A stretch of DNA of 64,000 nucleotides from Xanthobacter tagetidis. Lineage in GTDB: Bacteria > Pseudomonadota > Alphaproteobacteria > Rhizobiales > Xanthobacteraceae. The stretch lies in the NCBI RefSeq assembly GCF_003667445.1, contig NZ_RCTF01000022.1:1-64000 (forward strand). Direction: 5' to 3'. The notes beneath the pieces are model-generated. The model ran no database searches. It worked only from the letters and a program-made list of their open reading frames with translations, and was not told the DNA's origin. Shown here piece by piece: positions 54,613 to 63,803 of the stretch. Made by a program: the position numbers and the translations under genes. Each line of letters begins with the position of its first letter. Position 1 is the stretch's first letter.

Positions 54613-55233
54613 TCAGAACCGGCGGGAGGCCCAGCGCACCAGCGCCACCAGCACCTGGTCCGTCGCCTGGTCGAGTGCCAGCGTCACCACCTCGCCGGAG
54701 GTGCCGGCGGCCGGCACGCGGGCCTTGAACACTTCGGCAGCGAGGATCCGGCCCGATTGGGCGCCGATCAGCTTGGCGGACAGTTCCACCACCGCCATCG
54801 GTCCCTCGGGGGTGATGCGCAGGCCGAAGGAGCGCACGTCCGTCACCAGGAGATAGTCGGCGTTAACGCCGTCGCCGGGGCGCGCCACGCGCTTCAGCTT
54901 GCTGCCGTTCTCGAACGCCTGGATGGTTCGCGCCTGGAGCAGCGCCGGCAGGCGGTCGCTCCACTGGGCGTCGGAGAGGTAGGTCACCTGGCCGCCGCCC
55001 GGCTCCACCACGATCTTGTCGGTGTCGAGCACCGCGAGCGCTACCGGCACCGCCACCACCAGCTGACCGCTGCCGCCGCCCGTGGCCTGGAAGCTGCCGG
55101 GCGCGGTGAGGTTGTAGGTTGGCACCGGCGAGGCGCCGCAGGCGGCAAGACCGAAAGCGAGCACAAGGCCAAAAGCGATGCGCGCCGCGCTCGCCATGAG
55201 GCCGGTGGGTCTCGTCAGCATGGAAGGGGTCAT
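54613..55233 (-). CDS. ABC-type transport auxiliary lipoprotein (PqiC-like) of the MCE operon
   Basis: The 206-residue protein has a lipoprotein signal ending LAAC, so its Cys would be lipidated. The ABC_trans_aux domain begins with YNLTAP and contains the typical DRLPALLQARTIQAFENG block. Such lipoproteins link MCE proteins to the outer membrane. The ATG at 55233 was kept, but an ATG at 55197 would give a shorter, equally good signal peptide. Last gene of the operon, 7 bp after mlaD. Confidence 0.85.
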   Translation of the reverse strand: MTPSMLTRPTGLMASAARIAFGLVLAFGLAACGASPVPTYNLTAPGSFQATGGGSGQLVVAVPVALAVLDTDKIVVEPGGGQVTYLSDAQWSDRLPALLQARTIQAFENGSKLKRVARPGDGVNADYLLVTDVRSFGLRITPEGPMAVVELSAKLIGAQSGRILAAEVFKARVPAAGTSGEVVTLALDQATDQVLVALVRWASRRF

Positions 55234-55240
55234 GCGCCGC

Positions 55241-56167
55241 TCACCGCCTGTACTGGGGAATGGCGCCGCTGCCGCCGCCGTAAAGTAGCCGCTGGGGATT
55301 GCGCTCCAGGCTCTTCAGAACCCGGTCGATCTCGCTCAGGGTGCGCCGGCCGTCGGTGGCGAGCGCCTCGTACTGGCGCAGGCCCGGGCCGGTGAAGCGG
55401 CTGATCTCCTGGGTCAGCAGCGCGGTGCGCTGGTCGAGATTCTCGGCCAGCTTGCGCACCGAGGTCGCGGCGTCCGTGGCCTGGGACAGCAGCCCGTCCT
55501 TGTCCTCGGCGGCGTGCTGCAGGCTCACCACCACCTTGTCCACCTTGCCGGCGATGTCGTTGAGCTGCGTGGAGAGCTGGTTCGCCTGCTCGATCAGGCT
55601 CTTCACGTCCTCGGACTTGTCGGCGAGCGTCTTGGAGAACAGCTCGACGCTGGCGATGATGGAGCGCACCTGATCGGGGTTCACCGCGTCGAGCACGCTC
55701 TCGATCTTGCGCGCGACGCCCTGCGCCGTGTTGATCAGGCCGCTCATGCCGGCGCCGCTGTCGGCGATGATGAGCGGATAGCCGTCCTTGGCCATGGGCA
55801 GCGGCGGGGCGTCGGGCCGGCCGCCGCGGATCGACACCGCGACGATGCCCGTGAGGCCCTGGGATTCGAGGCCCGCGCGGGCGTCGGAGAGAACCGGCAC
55901 GTCGTTGCGGATGCCGACGCGCACCTTCACCTGGCCGGGCTGGCCGGGCACGAGGTCGAGATAGGTCACCTGGCCGACCGGAATGCCGTTGAACAGCACC
56001 GAATTGCCCTGGCGCAGGCCGGCGACCGAGCCATCGAAGACGATCTCGTACTGCTTGCGGGCGGTGGAATCCTGAGGGCCCGCGAACCAGTAGACGAAGC
56101 CGAACGCCGCCGCGATGACCGCGAGCGTGAAGGCTCCGATGACGGTATAGTTCGCCCGCGTCTCCAT
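55241..56167 (-). CDS. mlaD: MCE-domain protein MlaD-like
   Basis: The 308-residue protein has an N-terminal membrane helix (about residues 8-29) and one MCE domain (residues about 38-115, FDGSVAGLRQGNSVLFNGIPVGQV). A long helical C-terminal region follows, as in MCE proteins that form hexameric lipid channels in the periplasm. It is encoded 28 bp after the ATPase gene. Confidence 0.9.
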   Translation of the reverse strand: METRANYTVIGAFTLAVIAAAFGFVYWFAGPQDSTARKQYEIVFDGSVAGLRQGNSVLFNGIPVGQVTYLDLVPGQPGQVKVRVGIRNDVPVLSDARAGLESQGLTGIVAVSIRGGRPDAPPLPMAKDGYPLIIADSGAGMSGLINTAQGVARKIESVLDAVNPDQVRSIIASVELFSKTLADKSEDVKSLIEQANQLSTQLNDIAGKVDKVVVSLQHAAEDKDGLLSQATDAATSVRKLAENLDQRTALLTQEISRFTGPGLRQYEALATDGRRTLSEIDRVLKSLERNPQRLLYGGGSGAIPQYRR

Positions 56168-56195
56168 CTATTCCTTCCGCTCTCCCCGCCGTGAT

Positions 56196-56993
56196 CTATC
56201 CGTGGGACTGCTGGACCGCCCGGGCCCGGGTACCGTGGAAATACTGCTTCAGCCAGGGATGGGTCGCCGCCATCATGGTCTCGATCGTGCCCTCGGCGAT
56301 CACCTTGCCGTCGCCCAGCGCCGCGATCCGGTCGCAGACCGTGTGCAGGCTGTCGAGATCGTGCGTTACCATGAAAACGGTCAGTCCCAAAGTCTGCTGC
56401 AAGGTCCGGATCAGTTCGTCGAAGTCGCCCGCGCCGATCGGGTCGAGGCCCGAAGTCGGTTCATCCAGAAAGAGAATCTCGGGATCAAGCGCGAGCGAGC
56501 GCGCGAGCGCCGCGCGCTTGATCATGCCACCGGAAAGCTCAGAGGGTAGCTTTTCGGCAACATCGCACTTGAGCCCCACCATCTCGATCTTGGTGTAGGC
56601 GATCTCGTCCAGCAGGCGCTGGGACAAATGCAGCGTCTCGCGCAGAGGAAACTGGATATTCTGTCGCACCGTCAGAGACGAGAACAGGGCGCCCTGCTGG
56701 AACAGCACGCCCCAGCGCCGCTCCAGCGCCGAACGCTCCTTCTCGCTCAGGTCGTCGAGATTCTCGCCGAATACCTCGACGGTGCCTGAACGCTTCGGCA
56801 CGAGGCCGAGGATGGTGCGCGTCAGCACCGACTTGCCACCGCCGGACGTGCCCACGAAGCCCAGGATCTCGCCGCGATACACATTGAGATTGAGGTGGTT
56901 GAGGATCAGCTTGTCGCCGAACCCCACCACCAGGTCGCGCACCTTGATGATGGCGTCCTTCACGGGGGCTTGGCTTTCAACACGTGCGTCCAT
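56196..56993 (-). CDS. mlaF: MCE/Mla ABC transporter ATPase MlaF-like
   Basis: The 265-residue ATPase has Walker A GTSGGGKS, signature LSGGMIKR and Walker B LFLDEPTSGLD, all intact. The D-loop and switch His (VTHDLDS) follow. It powers retrograde or anterograde phospholipid transport with the MlaE permease. It starts 6 bp after the permease stop. Confidence 0.95.
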   Translation of the reverse strand: MDARVESQAPVKDAIIKVRDLVVGFGDKLILNHLNLNVYRGEILGFVGTSGGGKSVLTRTILGLVPKRSGTVEVFGENLDDLSEKERSALERRWGVLFQQGALFSSLTVRQNIQFPLRETLHLSQRLLDEIAYTKIEMVGLKCDVAEKLPSELSGGMIKRAALARSLALDPEILFLDEPTSGLDPIGAGDFDELIRTLQQTLGLTVFMVTHDLDSLHTVCDRIAALGDGKVIAEGTIETMMAATHPWLKQYFHGTRARAVQQSHG

Positions 56994-56999
56994 GCGGCC

Positions 57000-58130
57000 T
57001 CACATGTCGATCGCGGCGAAGAACATGGCGAACACGCCGTCCATGACGATCACCAGGAAGATCGCCTTCACCACCGAGGCGGTGGTGTGCTCGCCGAGCG
57101 ATTCCGCGCTGCCGCCCACCCGCATGCCCTCCATGCAGGCGACGATGCCGATGGTAGCGGCCATGAAGGGCGCCTTGTACATGCCGACCTTGAACTGGTC
57201 GAGGGTGATCGCCTGTTTCAGGCGGTCGAGGAACACCTCTGGGGTGATCCCGCCATAGCCCCACGACACGATGCCGGCGCCGAAGATCGCCGCCATGGAC
57301 CCGAGGAAGGTGAGCAGCGGCAAAGCGATGATCAGCGCCATCAGGCGCGGCACCACCAGCACCTCGATGGGGTCGAAGCCCATCACCCGGAGCGCGTCGA
57401 TCTCCTCGCGCATGCGCATGGAGCCGAGTTCGGCGGTATAGGCCGATCCGGAGCGGCCGGCGATCATGATGGCGACGATGAGCACGCCGAGTTCGCGCAG
57501 CACCAGCACGCCGACCATGTCGACCACGTAGATGTCGGCACCGAAGCGGCGGAAGTTGAAGATGCCCTGCTGCGCCAGGATGCAGCCGATGAGGAAGGTG
57601 ATGAGCAGGATGATGGGCACGGCGCGGAAGCCGACCCGGTCGAGCTGGTTCACCATCGACGTGAAGCGGAAGGTGTGCGGCCGCAGCATCACGCGCCCGA
57701 AGGCGGTCACCGTCGCGCCCACGAAGTTGAGCAGCGCCAGCGCGTCCTGGCCCACATGGACCATCTCGCGGCCGAGCCGCTCCAGCACCGCTTCGTGGCG
57801 GCGGACCGGCGGCGGCGGCTCGTGGCCGGTGCGCTCGATCTCCGCCATCAGGACGGTGTAGCGCTGCGACAGGCCGACCACGCGCGGCTCGACGCCGGCC
57901 TTGGTCCAGGCGCGCTTCAGCCGCTCCAGCAGCAGCGCGCCGAAAGTGTCCATGCGCTCGACGCCGGCGAGGTCGATCTCCACGACGCCCTTCGGGGTGC
58001 GGTAGTCATGAACCGTCTGATCCACAGCCGATTCGAGGTCGTCGGCATGGTCGAAGGTCCACGCGCCGCGCCCGGCGACCGTGAGACGGTCGTCCTGGGT
58101 CCGCACCGAGATCAGGCCGGCATCGGGCAA
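57000..58130 (-). CDS. mlaE: MlaE-family permease with fused N-terminal STAS domain
   Basis: The 376-residue protein joins an N-terminal STAS domain (residues about 1-100, VVEIDLAGVERMDTFGALLL), which in E. coli is the separate MlaB protein, to an MlaE permease. The permease has about five helices and the ELGSMRMREEIDALRVMGFDP motif. The first gene of the four-gene MCE operon. Confidence 0.93.
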   Translation of the reverse strand: MPDAGLISVRTQDDRLTVAGRGAWTFDHADDLESAVDQTVHDYRTPKGVVEIDLAGVERMDTFGALLLERLKRAWTKAGVEPRVVGLSQRYTVLMAEIERTGHEPPPPVRRHEAVLERLGREMVHVGQDALALLNFVGATVTAFGRVMLRPHTFRFTSMVNQLDRVGFRAVPIILLITFLIGCILAQQGIFNFRRFGADIYVVDMVGVLVLRELGVLIVAIMIAGRSGSAYTAELGSMRMREEIDALRVMGFDPIEVLVVPRLMALIIALPLLTFLGSMAAIFGAGIVSWGYGGITPEVFLDRLKQAITLDQFKVGMYKAPFMAATIGIVACMEGMRVGGSAESLGEHTTASVVKAIFLVIVMDGVFAMFFAAIDM

Positions 58131-58265
58131 GTCGCCCCTCCCTTGATCGCCCAGCGCTTGAGCAAGCCCCCTCCCCTAGCACATACTCGGCCTGTTGCGC
58201 TGCGTCGAGACGCGCGGCTGCGAACGCATCCCTCCCCAGCCGCCCAGGCTCATGAAATCGCCCCT

Positions 58266-59255
58266 ATGATTAACGCCCGGCCGAAGCTCACCGTGCGCGT
58301 CGAGCGCTTCCCCATCCGCGGCAGCTTCACCATCGCCCGCGGGTCGAAGACGGAGGCGGCGGTGGTGGTGGCCGAGATCGCGGCGGGCGGCCATGTGGGG
58401 CGCGGGGAATGCGTGCCCTATGCCCGCTATGGCGAGAGCGTGGAGGGGGTCGCCGCGCTGGTCGCCGCACTCGAAGGCGAGATCGCGTCCGGCCTCGACC
58501 GCCAGGGGCTCCAGGCACGCCTGCCCGCCGGCGCGGCGCGCAACGCGCTCGACTGCGCGCTGTGGGACCTGGAGGCGAAGGCGGCCGGGCACTCCGTCGC
58601 CGAGCTGATCGGCCTGCCCGCGCCGCAGCCGCGCCTCACCTGCTACACGCTGAGCCTCGACACGCCGCAGGCCATGGCGGCGGCAGCCGCCGCGGCCGGC
58701 CGGCCGCTGCTGAAGCTCAAGCTCGGCGCGCCGGGTGACGAAGGGCGCCTCAAGGCGATCCGCGCCGCGGTGCCGGATGCGCGCCTGGTGGTGGACGCCA
58801 ACGAGGGCTGGACCGCGGACATCCTGCCGCGGATGATGGACGCCTGCGCCGCCGCCGGGGTCGAGCTGATCGAGCAGCCGCTGCCGGCGGACGACGACGC
58901 CGCGCTGGCGCGGGCGCCCCGCCCCGTTCCGGTCTGCGCCGACGAGAGCGTGCACGACCGCGCCGGCCTCGCGGCGCTGCGGGACCGCTACGACGCCATC
59001 AACATCAAGCTCGACAAGGCCGGCGGCCTCACCGAGGCCATGGCGCTGGCGGATGCGGCCGAGCGGGAGGGATTCTTCCTCATGGTGGGCTGCATGTTGG
59101 CGACCTCGCTCGCCATGGCGCCGGCCATGCTGGTGGCGCAGCGCGCCCGCATCGTCGACCTGGACGGCCCGCTGCTGCTCGCCCGCGACCGGGAGCCGGG
59201 GCTCGCCTATGAGGGTGCGCTCGCCTTTCCCCCCGCCCCCGAGCTGTGGGGCTGA
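58266..59255 (+). CDS. Dipeptide epimerase (L-Ala-D/L-Glu epimerase-like), enolase superfamily
   Basis: The 329-residue enzyme has the muconate-lactonising subgroup motifs: KLKLG at the first lysine pair, the metal residues in VDANEGW, IEQPL and CADES, and the second-base lysine in INIKLDKAGG. Dipeptide epimerases recycle murein peptides by converting L-Ala-D-Glu to L-Ala-L-Glu. The start at 58266 gives MINARPKLTVRVE, typical for the family. Its end overlaps the convergent transporter gene by 49 bp. Confidence 0.88.
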   Translation: MINARPKLTVRVERFPIRGSFTIARGSKTEAAVVVAEIAAGGHVGRGECVPYARYGESVEGVAALVAALEGEIASGLDRQGLQARLPAGAARNALDCALWDLEAKAAGHSVAELIGLPAPQPRLTCYTLSLDTPQAMAAAAAAAGRPLLKLKLGAPGDEGRLKAIRAAVPDARLVVDANEGWTADILPRMMDACAAAGVELIEQPLPADDDAALARAPRPVPVCADESVHDRAGLAALRDRYDAINIKLDKAGGLTEAMALADAAEREGFFLMVGCMLATSLAMAPAMLVAQRARIVDLDGPLLLARDREPGLAYEGALAFPPAPELWG

Positions 59256-60400
59256 GGCCGCGCGGCGAGCGCCACCAGCGCGCCGAGAAGGCCGAGGCCG
59301 GCGGACATCAGGAAGGCCTGCGTGCCGAACGCGGCCCAGAGCGGGCCTGCGGCAAGGCTCGCCCCCGACATGGCGAGGCTCACCGCCCAGGAGGCGAGCG
59401 CCTGCCCCGACCCCGAGCGGTGCTCGCCGACGGAACGGGCGATCAGTTCCACCATGCCCAGATAGGTGGCGCCGAAGGTCAGCCCGTGCAGGAGCTGGAG
59501 CGCGAACAGCGCCGGCTCCGGCGGCGCGAAGGCGAGCGCGCCGAAGCGCGCGACCGCCGCGACCCCGCCCGCCGCGATTAGAAGATGGGGGCCGAACCGG
59601 TTCATCAGCCGCGTTCCGAATCGGAACACGAAGATCTCCGCGATCACTCCGATCGACCACAGCAGGCCGATGGTGGTGGTGGGAATGCCGATGGCCCCCC
59701 AGTGCACCGAGCCGAACACGTACAGCACCGAGTGGCTCGCCTGCACCAGAGCCACCGCGACGATGGCGGCCACCAGCCGCCACGGCACGCCGGCGACGCC
59801 CGCGAGGTCGGTCACCGGGGCGGGCGCCGGCGCCAGCGGCGGCAGGCGGGTGCTCACCGCCAGGTAGACCAGCTGGCCGGCGAGCATCATCAGCACGATG
59901 CCGTCCTGGCCGGTGGCGCCGATGATGACGCCGCCGGCCAGGTTGGCGACGATGAAGGACGCCGACCCCCATTGCCGGGCGCGGCCATAGTCCGCCCGCT
60001 TGGCGCGGGCGAGCCGGGTGGCGTAGGAATCCAGCAGCGCGAAGCTCGGGTTCCAGAACAAGGCCGTGGCGCCCAGCACCAGCACGATCACCAGGAAATC
60101 CCGGCTCAGCGCCAAAAGCGCCATGCCGGTGCAGGTCGCGAGCGCGAGCGTGACGAGCACCGCCTTGGGCCGGCCGAGGCGGTCGGACAGGAAGCCGATG
60201 AGCGGCGTCGCGAACAGGCGCGCCACCAGCGGCGCCGCGACGACGACGCCGATCTCCTGCGGCGACAGCCCGCGCGCCGTCAGCCACAGCGGCAGGAAGG
60301 GGAGCTGGATGCCGATGGCGAGGTAGAAGGCCGCATAGGCCGCGCCCATGGCCATGGCGTCGCGGCCGGGACGGCCGGCGCCGCCGGGCGCTGCGGTCAT
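59207..60400 (-). CDS. MFS transporter, HcaT/HsrA-like
   Basis: The 397-residue protein has about 12 membrane helices with the MFS loop motif GFLSDRLGRPKAVL between helices 2 and 3. The early AAYAAFYLAIGIQLPFLPLWL and the block QWGSASFIVANLAGG resemble PPP/HcaT-type nucleoside-symporter-like transporters. The substrate is not predictable. It follows the dehydratase gene after 51 bp and overlaps the epimerase gene end to end. Confidence 0.8.
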   Translation of the reverse strand: MTAAPGGAGRPGRDAMAMGAAYAAFYLAIGIQLPFLPLWLTARGLSPQEIGVVVAAPLVARLFATPLIGFLSDRLGRPKAVLVTLALATCTGMALLALSRDFLVIVLVLGATALFWNPSFALLDSYATRLARAKRADYGRARQWGSASFIVANLAGGVIIGATGQDGIVLMMLAGQLVYLAVSTRLPPLAPAPAPVTDLAGVAGVPWRLVAAIVAVALVQASHSVLYVFGSVHWGAIGIPTTTIGLLWSIGVIAEIFVFRFGTRLMNRFGPHLLIAAGGVAAVARFGALAFAPPEPALFALQLLHGLTFGATYLGMVELIARSVGEHRSGSGQALASWAVSLAMSGASLAAGPLWAAFGTQAFLMSAGLGLLGALVALAARPQPHSSGAGGKASAPS

Positions 60401-60451
60401 GGCGGGCCGCCGGCGCGCGGCCGGCGGAAGGACACCGCGCGCGGCATGGTC

Positions 60452-61441
60452 TCAGCCTTCGAGGCAGGCGATGAAGGTCTCGCGGTCCACATTGCCGCCG
60501 GAGAGCACCACGGCCACCACGTCGCCGGGCGCGCCGAGGCGGCCTTCCAGCAGCGCCGCCAGCGCCACCGCGCCGCCGGGCTCCACCACCAGTTTCAATT
60601 CGCGGAACGCGAAGGCGACGGCCCGCGCCACCTCGGCGTCGGTGGCGGCGGCCGCATGGCCGACCATGGGCCGCGTGATCTCGAAGGTGATGCGTCCGGG
60701 CATGGGCGCAAGAAGCGCATCGCAGAATGAGCCGGCGGCGGCGACGTTGCGCTCGCGGATGCCGGAGGCGAACGAGCGGCCATGATCGTCGAAGCCCGCC
60801 GGCTCGCACGCCACCACGCGCGCGCCCGGCACGCGCGGCTTGACGGCGAGCGCGATGCCGGCGACGAGCCCGCCGCCGGACGTGTTGGCCGCCACCACGT
60901 CGGGCACGAGATCGAGGGCGGCGAGGTCCTCCATGATTTCGAGGCCCACCGTGCCCTGCCCGGCGATCACGCCCGGATCGTCATAGGGCGGCACCAGGGT
61001 CGCGCCGCGCTCGGCCGCGATGGCGGCGGCGATGGCGTCGCGGTCCTCGGTGACGCGGTCATAGCCCACCACCTGCGCACCCAGCGCCAAAGTGCGGGCG
61101 CGCTTCAGCGCGGGCGCGTCGTGCGGCATGACGATCACCGCCGGCATGCCCAGAAGCCTCGCCGCCGCCGCGACCCCCTGGGCGTGGTTGCCGGATGAAC
61201 AGGCGACCACGCCGGCCGGACGATCGGCCGCGGGGATCTGGACGATGCGGTTGTAGGCGCCGCGGAACTTGAACGAGCCGGTGCGCTGGAGCGTCTCCGG
61301 CTTCAGGAACACGCGCCGGCCGGTGGCCTCGTCGAGCACCGGGGTGCGCAGCAGCGGCGTGCGCACGGCGACGCCCTTGAGGCGGAGGGCGGCGGCATCG
61401 ACGTCGGCGGTGGTGGGAAGGGCGGGGATGGGGGCGTTCAT
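60452..61441 (-). CDS. Threonine/serine dehydratase-like PLP enzyme
   Basis: The 329-residue type II PLP enzyme has the Schiff-base lysine K58 in TGSFKFRGAYN and the tetraglycine-like phosphate loop TSGGG. It lacks the ACT-type regulatory domain of biosynthetic IlvA, so it is more likely a catabolic threonine dehydratase, a serine racemase or a related hydroxyamino-acid dehydratase. Its ATG overlaps the glycosyltransferase stop by four bases (ATGA). Confidence 0.85.
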   Translation of the reverse strand: MNAPIPALPTTADVDAAALRLKGVAVRTPLLRTPVLDEATGRRVFLKPETLQRTGSFKFRGAYNRIVQIPAADRPAGVVACSSGNHAQGVAAAARLLGMPAVIVMPHDAPALKRARTLALGAQVVGYDRVTEDRDAIAAAIAAERGATLVPPYDDPGVIAGQGTVGLEIMEDLAALDLVPDVVAANTSGGGLVAGIALAVKPRVPGARVVACEPAGFDDHGRSFASGIRERNVAAAGSFCDALLAPMPGRITFEITRPMVGHAAAATDAEVARAVAFAFRELKLVVEPGGAVALAALLEGRLGAPGDVVAVVLSGGNVDRETFIACLEG

Positions 61442-62508
61442 GCCCCGGAAACTACCCGAGCGCGGCGCCGGAGGCGATAGCGCCGGGCGATGGGGCCGAT
61501 GTCGTGCGCGATCAGCACGTTGTCGAGAAACTGGCGGGCGCTCTCGCGCCAGGTGTGGTTCAGCGCGAAGCGCCGCGCCGCGTCCTTGGAAAGCTCCAGC
61601 GCCTTGAGGCAGGCATTGCGCAAATCCTCGTCGAGCACGCCGACCGGTTCGGCCATGTCCGCCAGCACGTCTTTCGGGCCGGTCACGGGATAGGCGGCCA
61701 CCGGCAGCCCGCTCGCCAGCGCCTCCAGCAGCACGATGCCGAACGTGTCGGTGCGCGAGGGGAAGCAGAACACGTCGCACGCGGCATAGACCTGCGCCAG
61801 TTCCTCCCCCTCCTTCGGGCCGAGGAAGTGGGCCTCCGGATAGCGCTGCTTCAGGCTGGCGAGCGCCGGGCCGCCGCCCACCACCACCTTGGAGCCCGGC
61901 AGATCGAGACTGAGGAACGCCTCGATGTTCTTTTCCACCGCCACGCGGCCGACGAACAGGAAGCGCGGGCCGGGCACGCCGGGCAGGTCCGCCTCGGGGC
62001 GCGGCCGGAACAGTTCGGCGTCCACGCCGCGCGACCAGCGCATCAGGCGCTTGAAGCCGCGCGCCTCAAGCTCGCGCTCCAGCGTCGCGGTGGAGACCAT
62101 CACCCCGCCCGCGGCATTGTGGAACGAGCGCAGCCAGGCATAGGTCAGGCGCTCCGGAACCGGGGCGCGGGCGGACAGATATTCCGGGAACTTGGTGTGG
62201 TAGGACGTGGTGAAGGTGCGGCGGGTGGCGATGCAGGCGCGGCGCACCAGCATGCCGATCGGGCCTTCGGTGGCGATGTGCACGAAATCGGGCTGCACCG
62301 CCTCGATGCGGCGCATGATCATGCGCGGCGTCGCCAGCGCGAGCCGGATTTCGTTGTAGGACGGCAATGGCAGGGTTCTGAACCCCTGGGGCGTCAGGAA
62401 TTCCATCTCGGCGCCGAGGTTTGCGGCCTCGGCGGCCGTATGCTCCAGCGAGCGCACGACGCCGTTGATCTGCGGATGCCACGCATCGGTGGCCACGAGG
62501 ACGCGCAT
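61438..62508 (-). CDS. GT4-family glycosyltransferase
   Basis: The 356-residue GT-B enzyme has the N-terminal start DAWHPQINGVVRSL and the C-terminal nucleotide-sugar motif E-x7-E as DTFGIVLLEALASG. Close relatives act as alpha-mannosyl- or diacylglycerol-glycosyltransferases. Its ATG shares a base with the stop of the upstream phosphoesterase gene (TGATG), so both are coupled. It may make a membrane glycolipid. Confidence 0.82.
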   Translation of the reverse strand: MRVLVATDAWHPQINGVVRSLEHTAAEAANLGAEMEFLTPQGFRTLPLPSYNEIRLALATPRMIMRRIEAVQPDFVHIATEGPIGMLVRRACIATRRTFTTSYHTKFPEYLSARAPVPERLTYAWLRSFHNAAGGVMVSTATLERELEARGFKRLMRWSRGVDAELFRPRPEADLPGVPGPRFLFVGRVAVEKNIEAFLSLDLPGSKVVVGGGPALASLKQRYPEAHFLGPKEGEELAQVYAACDVFCFPSRTDTFGIVLLEALASGLPVAAYPVTGPKDVLADMAEPVGVLDEDLRNACLKALELSKDAARRFALNHTWRESARQFLDNVLIAHDIGPIARRYRLRRRARVVSGA

Positions 62509-63317
62509 CAGGCGGCGGCGCGAGCCCCCTCGACCAGCTCGGACTCCTCCTCCGGTGCCGCCTCGGTGCGGCGGGTCCAGCGGATGATCTCCATGTGGCC
62601 GTCGTCATGCTCGGCGATGGCGGTGCAGCTTTCCACCCAGTCGCCGCAATTGACGTAGCGCACGCCGAACTGGTCGTGGATCGCGGCATGATGGATATGG
62701 CCGCAGATCACCCCGTCGACGTTGTGGCGCTTCGCCTCCTCGGCCACCGCCTCCTCGAACTTGCCGATATAGTTCACGGCGTTCTTCACCTTGAGCTTGG
62801 CCCACTGGCTCAGCGACCAGTAGGTCAGCCCGAGCCGGCGGCGAACGAGGTTCACGTAGGTGTTCACCCCGAGCGCGGCAGTGTAGGCCCAGTCGCCCAG
62901 GAAGGCGAGCCACTTGGCGTGGCGGACCACCACGTCGAACACGTCGCCGTGGATAACGAGATACCTCTTCCCGTCCGCGGCCTGGTGGATCACCGTCTCC
63001 ACCACGTCGATGCCGCCGAAATGGGTGCCGTAATAGTCGCGCAGGAACTCGTCGTGGTTGCCGGGCAAATAGAGCATGCGCGTGCCCTTGCGGCCCTTGC
63101 GCAGCAGCTTCTGCACCACGTCGTTGTGCTTCTGCGGCCAGTACCAGGACTGGCGCAGGCGCCAGCCGTCGACGATGTCGCCCACCAGATAGAGCACGTC
63201 GGACTCGTGATACTTCAGAAAATCGAGCAGTAGTTCCGCCTGGCACCCCTTGGTGCCGAGATGGACATCCGAGATGAACAGGGCGCGGTAGCGGCGCGCT
63301 TCGGGATTGTCGCTCAC
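62508..63317 (-). CDS. LpxH-like metallophosphoesterase
   Basis: The 269-residue enzyme has the calcineurin-like metal motifs SDVHLG (16-21), GDIVDGW (46-52), GNHDE (86-90), HGDVFD and CGHIHH. It resembles UDP-2,3-diacylglucosamine diphosphatase LpxH in sequence, but alphaproteobacteria usually use LpxI, so it may be a related lipid phosphatase. It leads the operon with the glycosyltransferase and dehydratase. Confidence 0.83.
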   Translation of the reverse strand: MSDNPEARRYRALFISDVHLGTKGCQAELLLDFLKYHESDVLYLVGDIVDGWRLRQSWYWPQKHNDVVQKLLRKGRKGTRMLYLPGNHDEFLRDYYGTHFGGIDVVETVIHQAADGKRYLVIHGDVFDVVVRHAKWLAFLGDWAYTAALGVNTYVNLVRRRLGLTYWSLSQWAKLKVKNAVNYIGKFEEAVAEEAKRHNVDGVICGHIHHAAIHDQFGVRYVNCGDWVESCTAIAEHDDGHMEIIRWTRRTEAAPEEESELVEGARAAA

Positions 63318-63803
63318 GCTTTGGCCTCCCCCGCGACGGGCCTCACCGGATACCTGCCCAGGAGGCAGCGGGAGGACTTAGCCGGAGTCGTGTATCTATT
63401 TTATGACGACCCTGGGGATGAGGGAAGGCGAACGTGCCCGATTTGCAATCCCGCCCAGATAATCGGCAGTATTGGGACACGGGCGGGAAGGTCCTCCAAT
63501 ATTCGCCGCCCCATGTCGGCTTGCCCTGTTCGCTTCGACGGCAAAACAGCTTTCGCGCGGCCCTTGATCACCGGGCAGATTCCGGCTCTTCGGCGATGCA
63601 CAATAGCGCATCTCCTGGAATGACTTACGGATCGAAGGGCGAACGCGCGCCCAGGCCGCCATCCGCCGTTTCCGGCGGCGCGCCGAATTCCCGTCGCCGG
63701 CCATTGACCGCGGCCCGCGAACGCGCCAGCGTGACGCGCCTTCGGGGACGCTCCAGGCGATGCCGTCCCTCCACAACCAAGACCGATCCCAAGGAGTTCA
63801 CCG
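63318..63803. other. Non-coding stretch, divergent promoter region
   Basis: The 486-bp stretch upstream of both the phosphoesterase (minus) and the FAH-family gene (plus) holds only an AT-rich patch at about 63390-63405 (GTATCTATTTTATGACG). Open frames on the minus strand here lack family resemblance and are not called. No repeat, hairpin terminator or RNA gene was seen. Confidence 0.4.
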
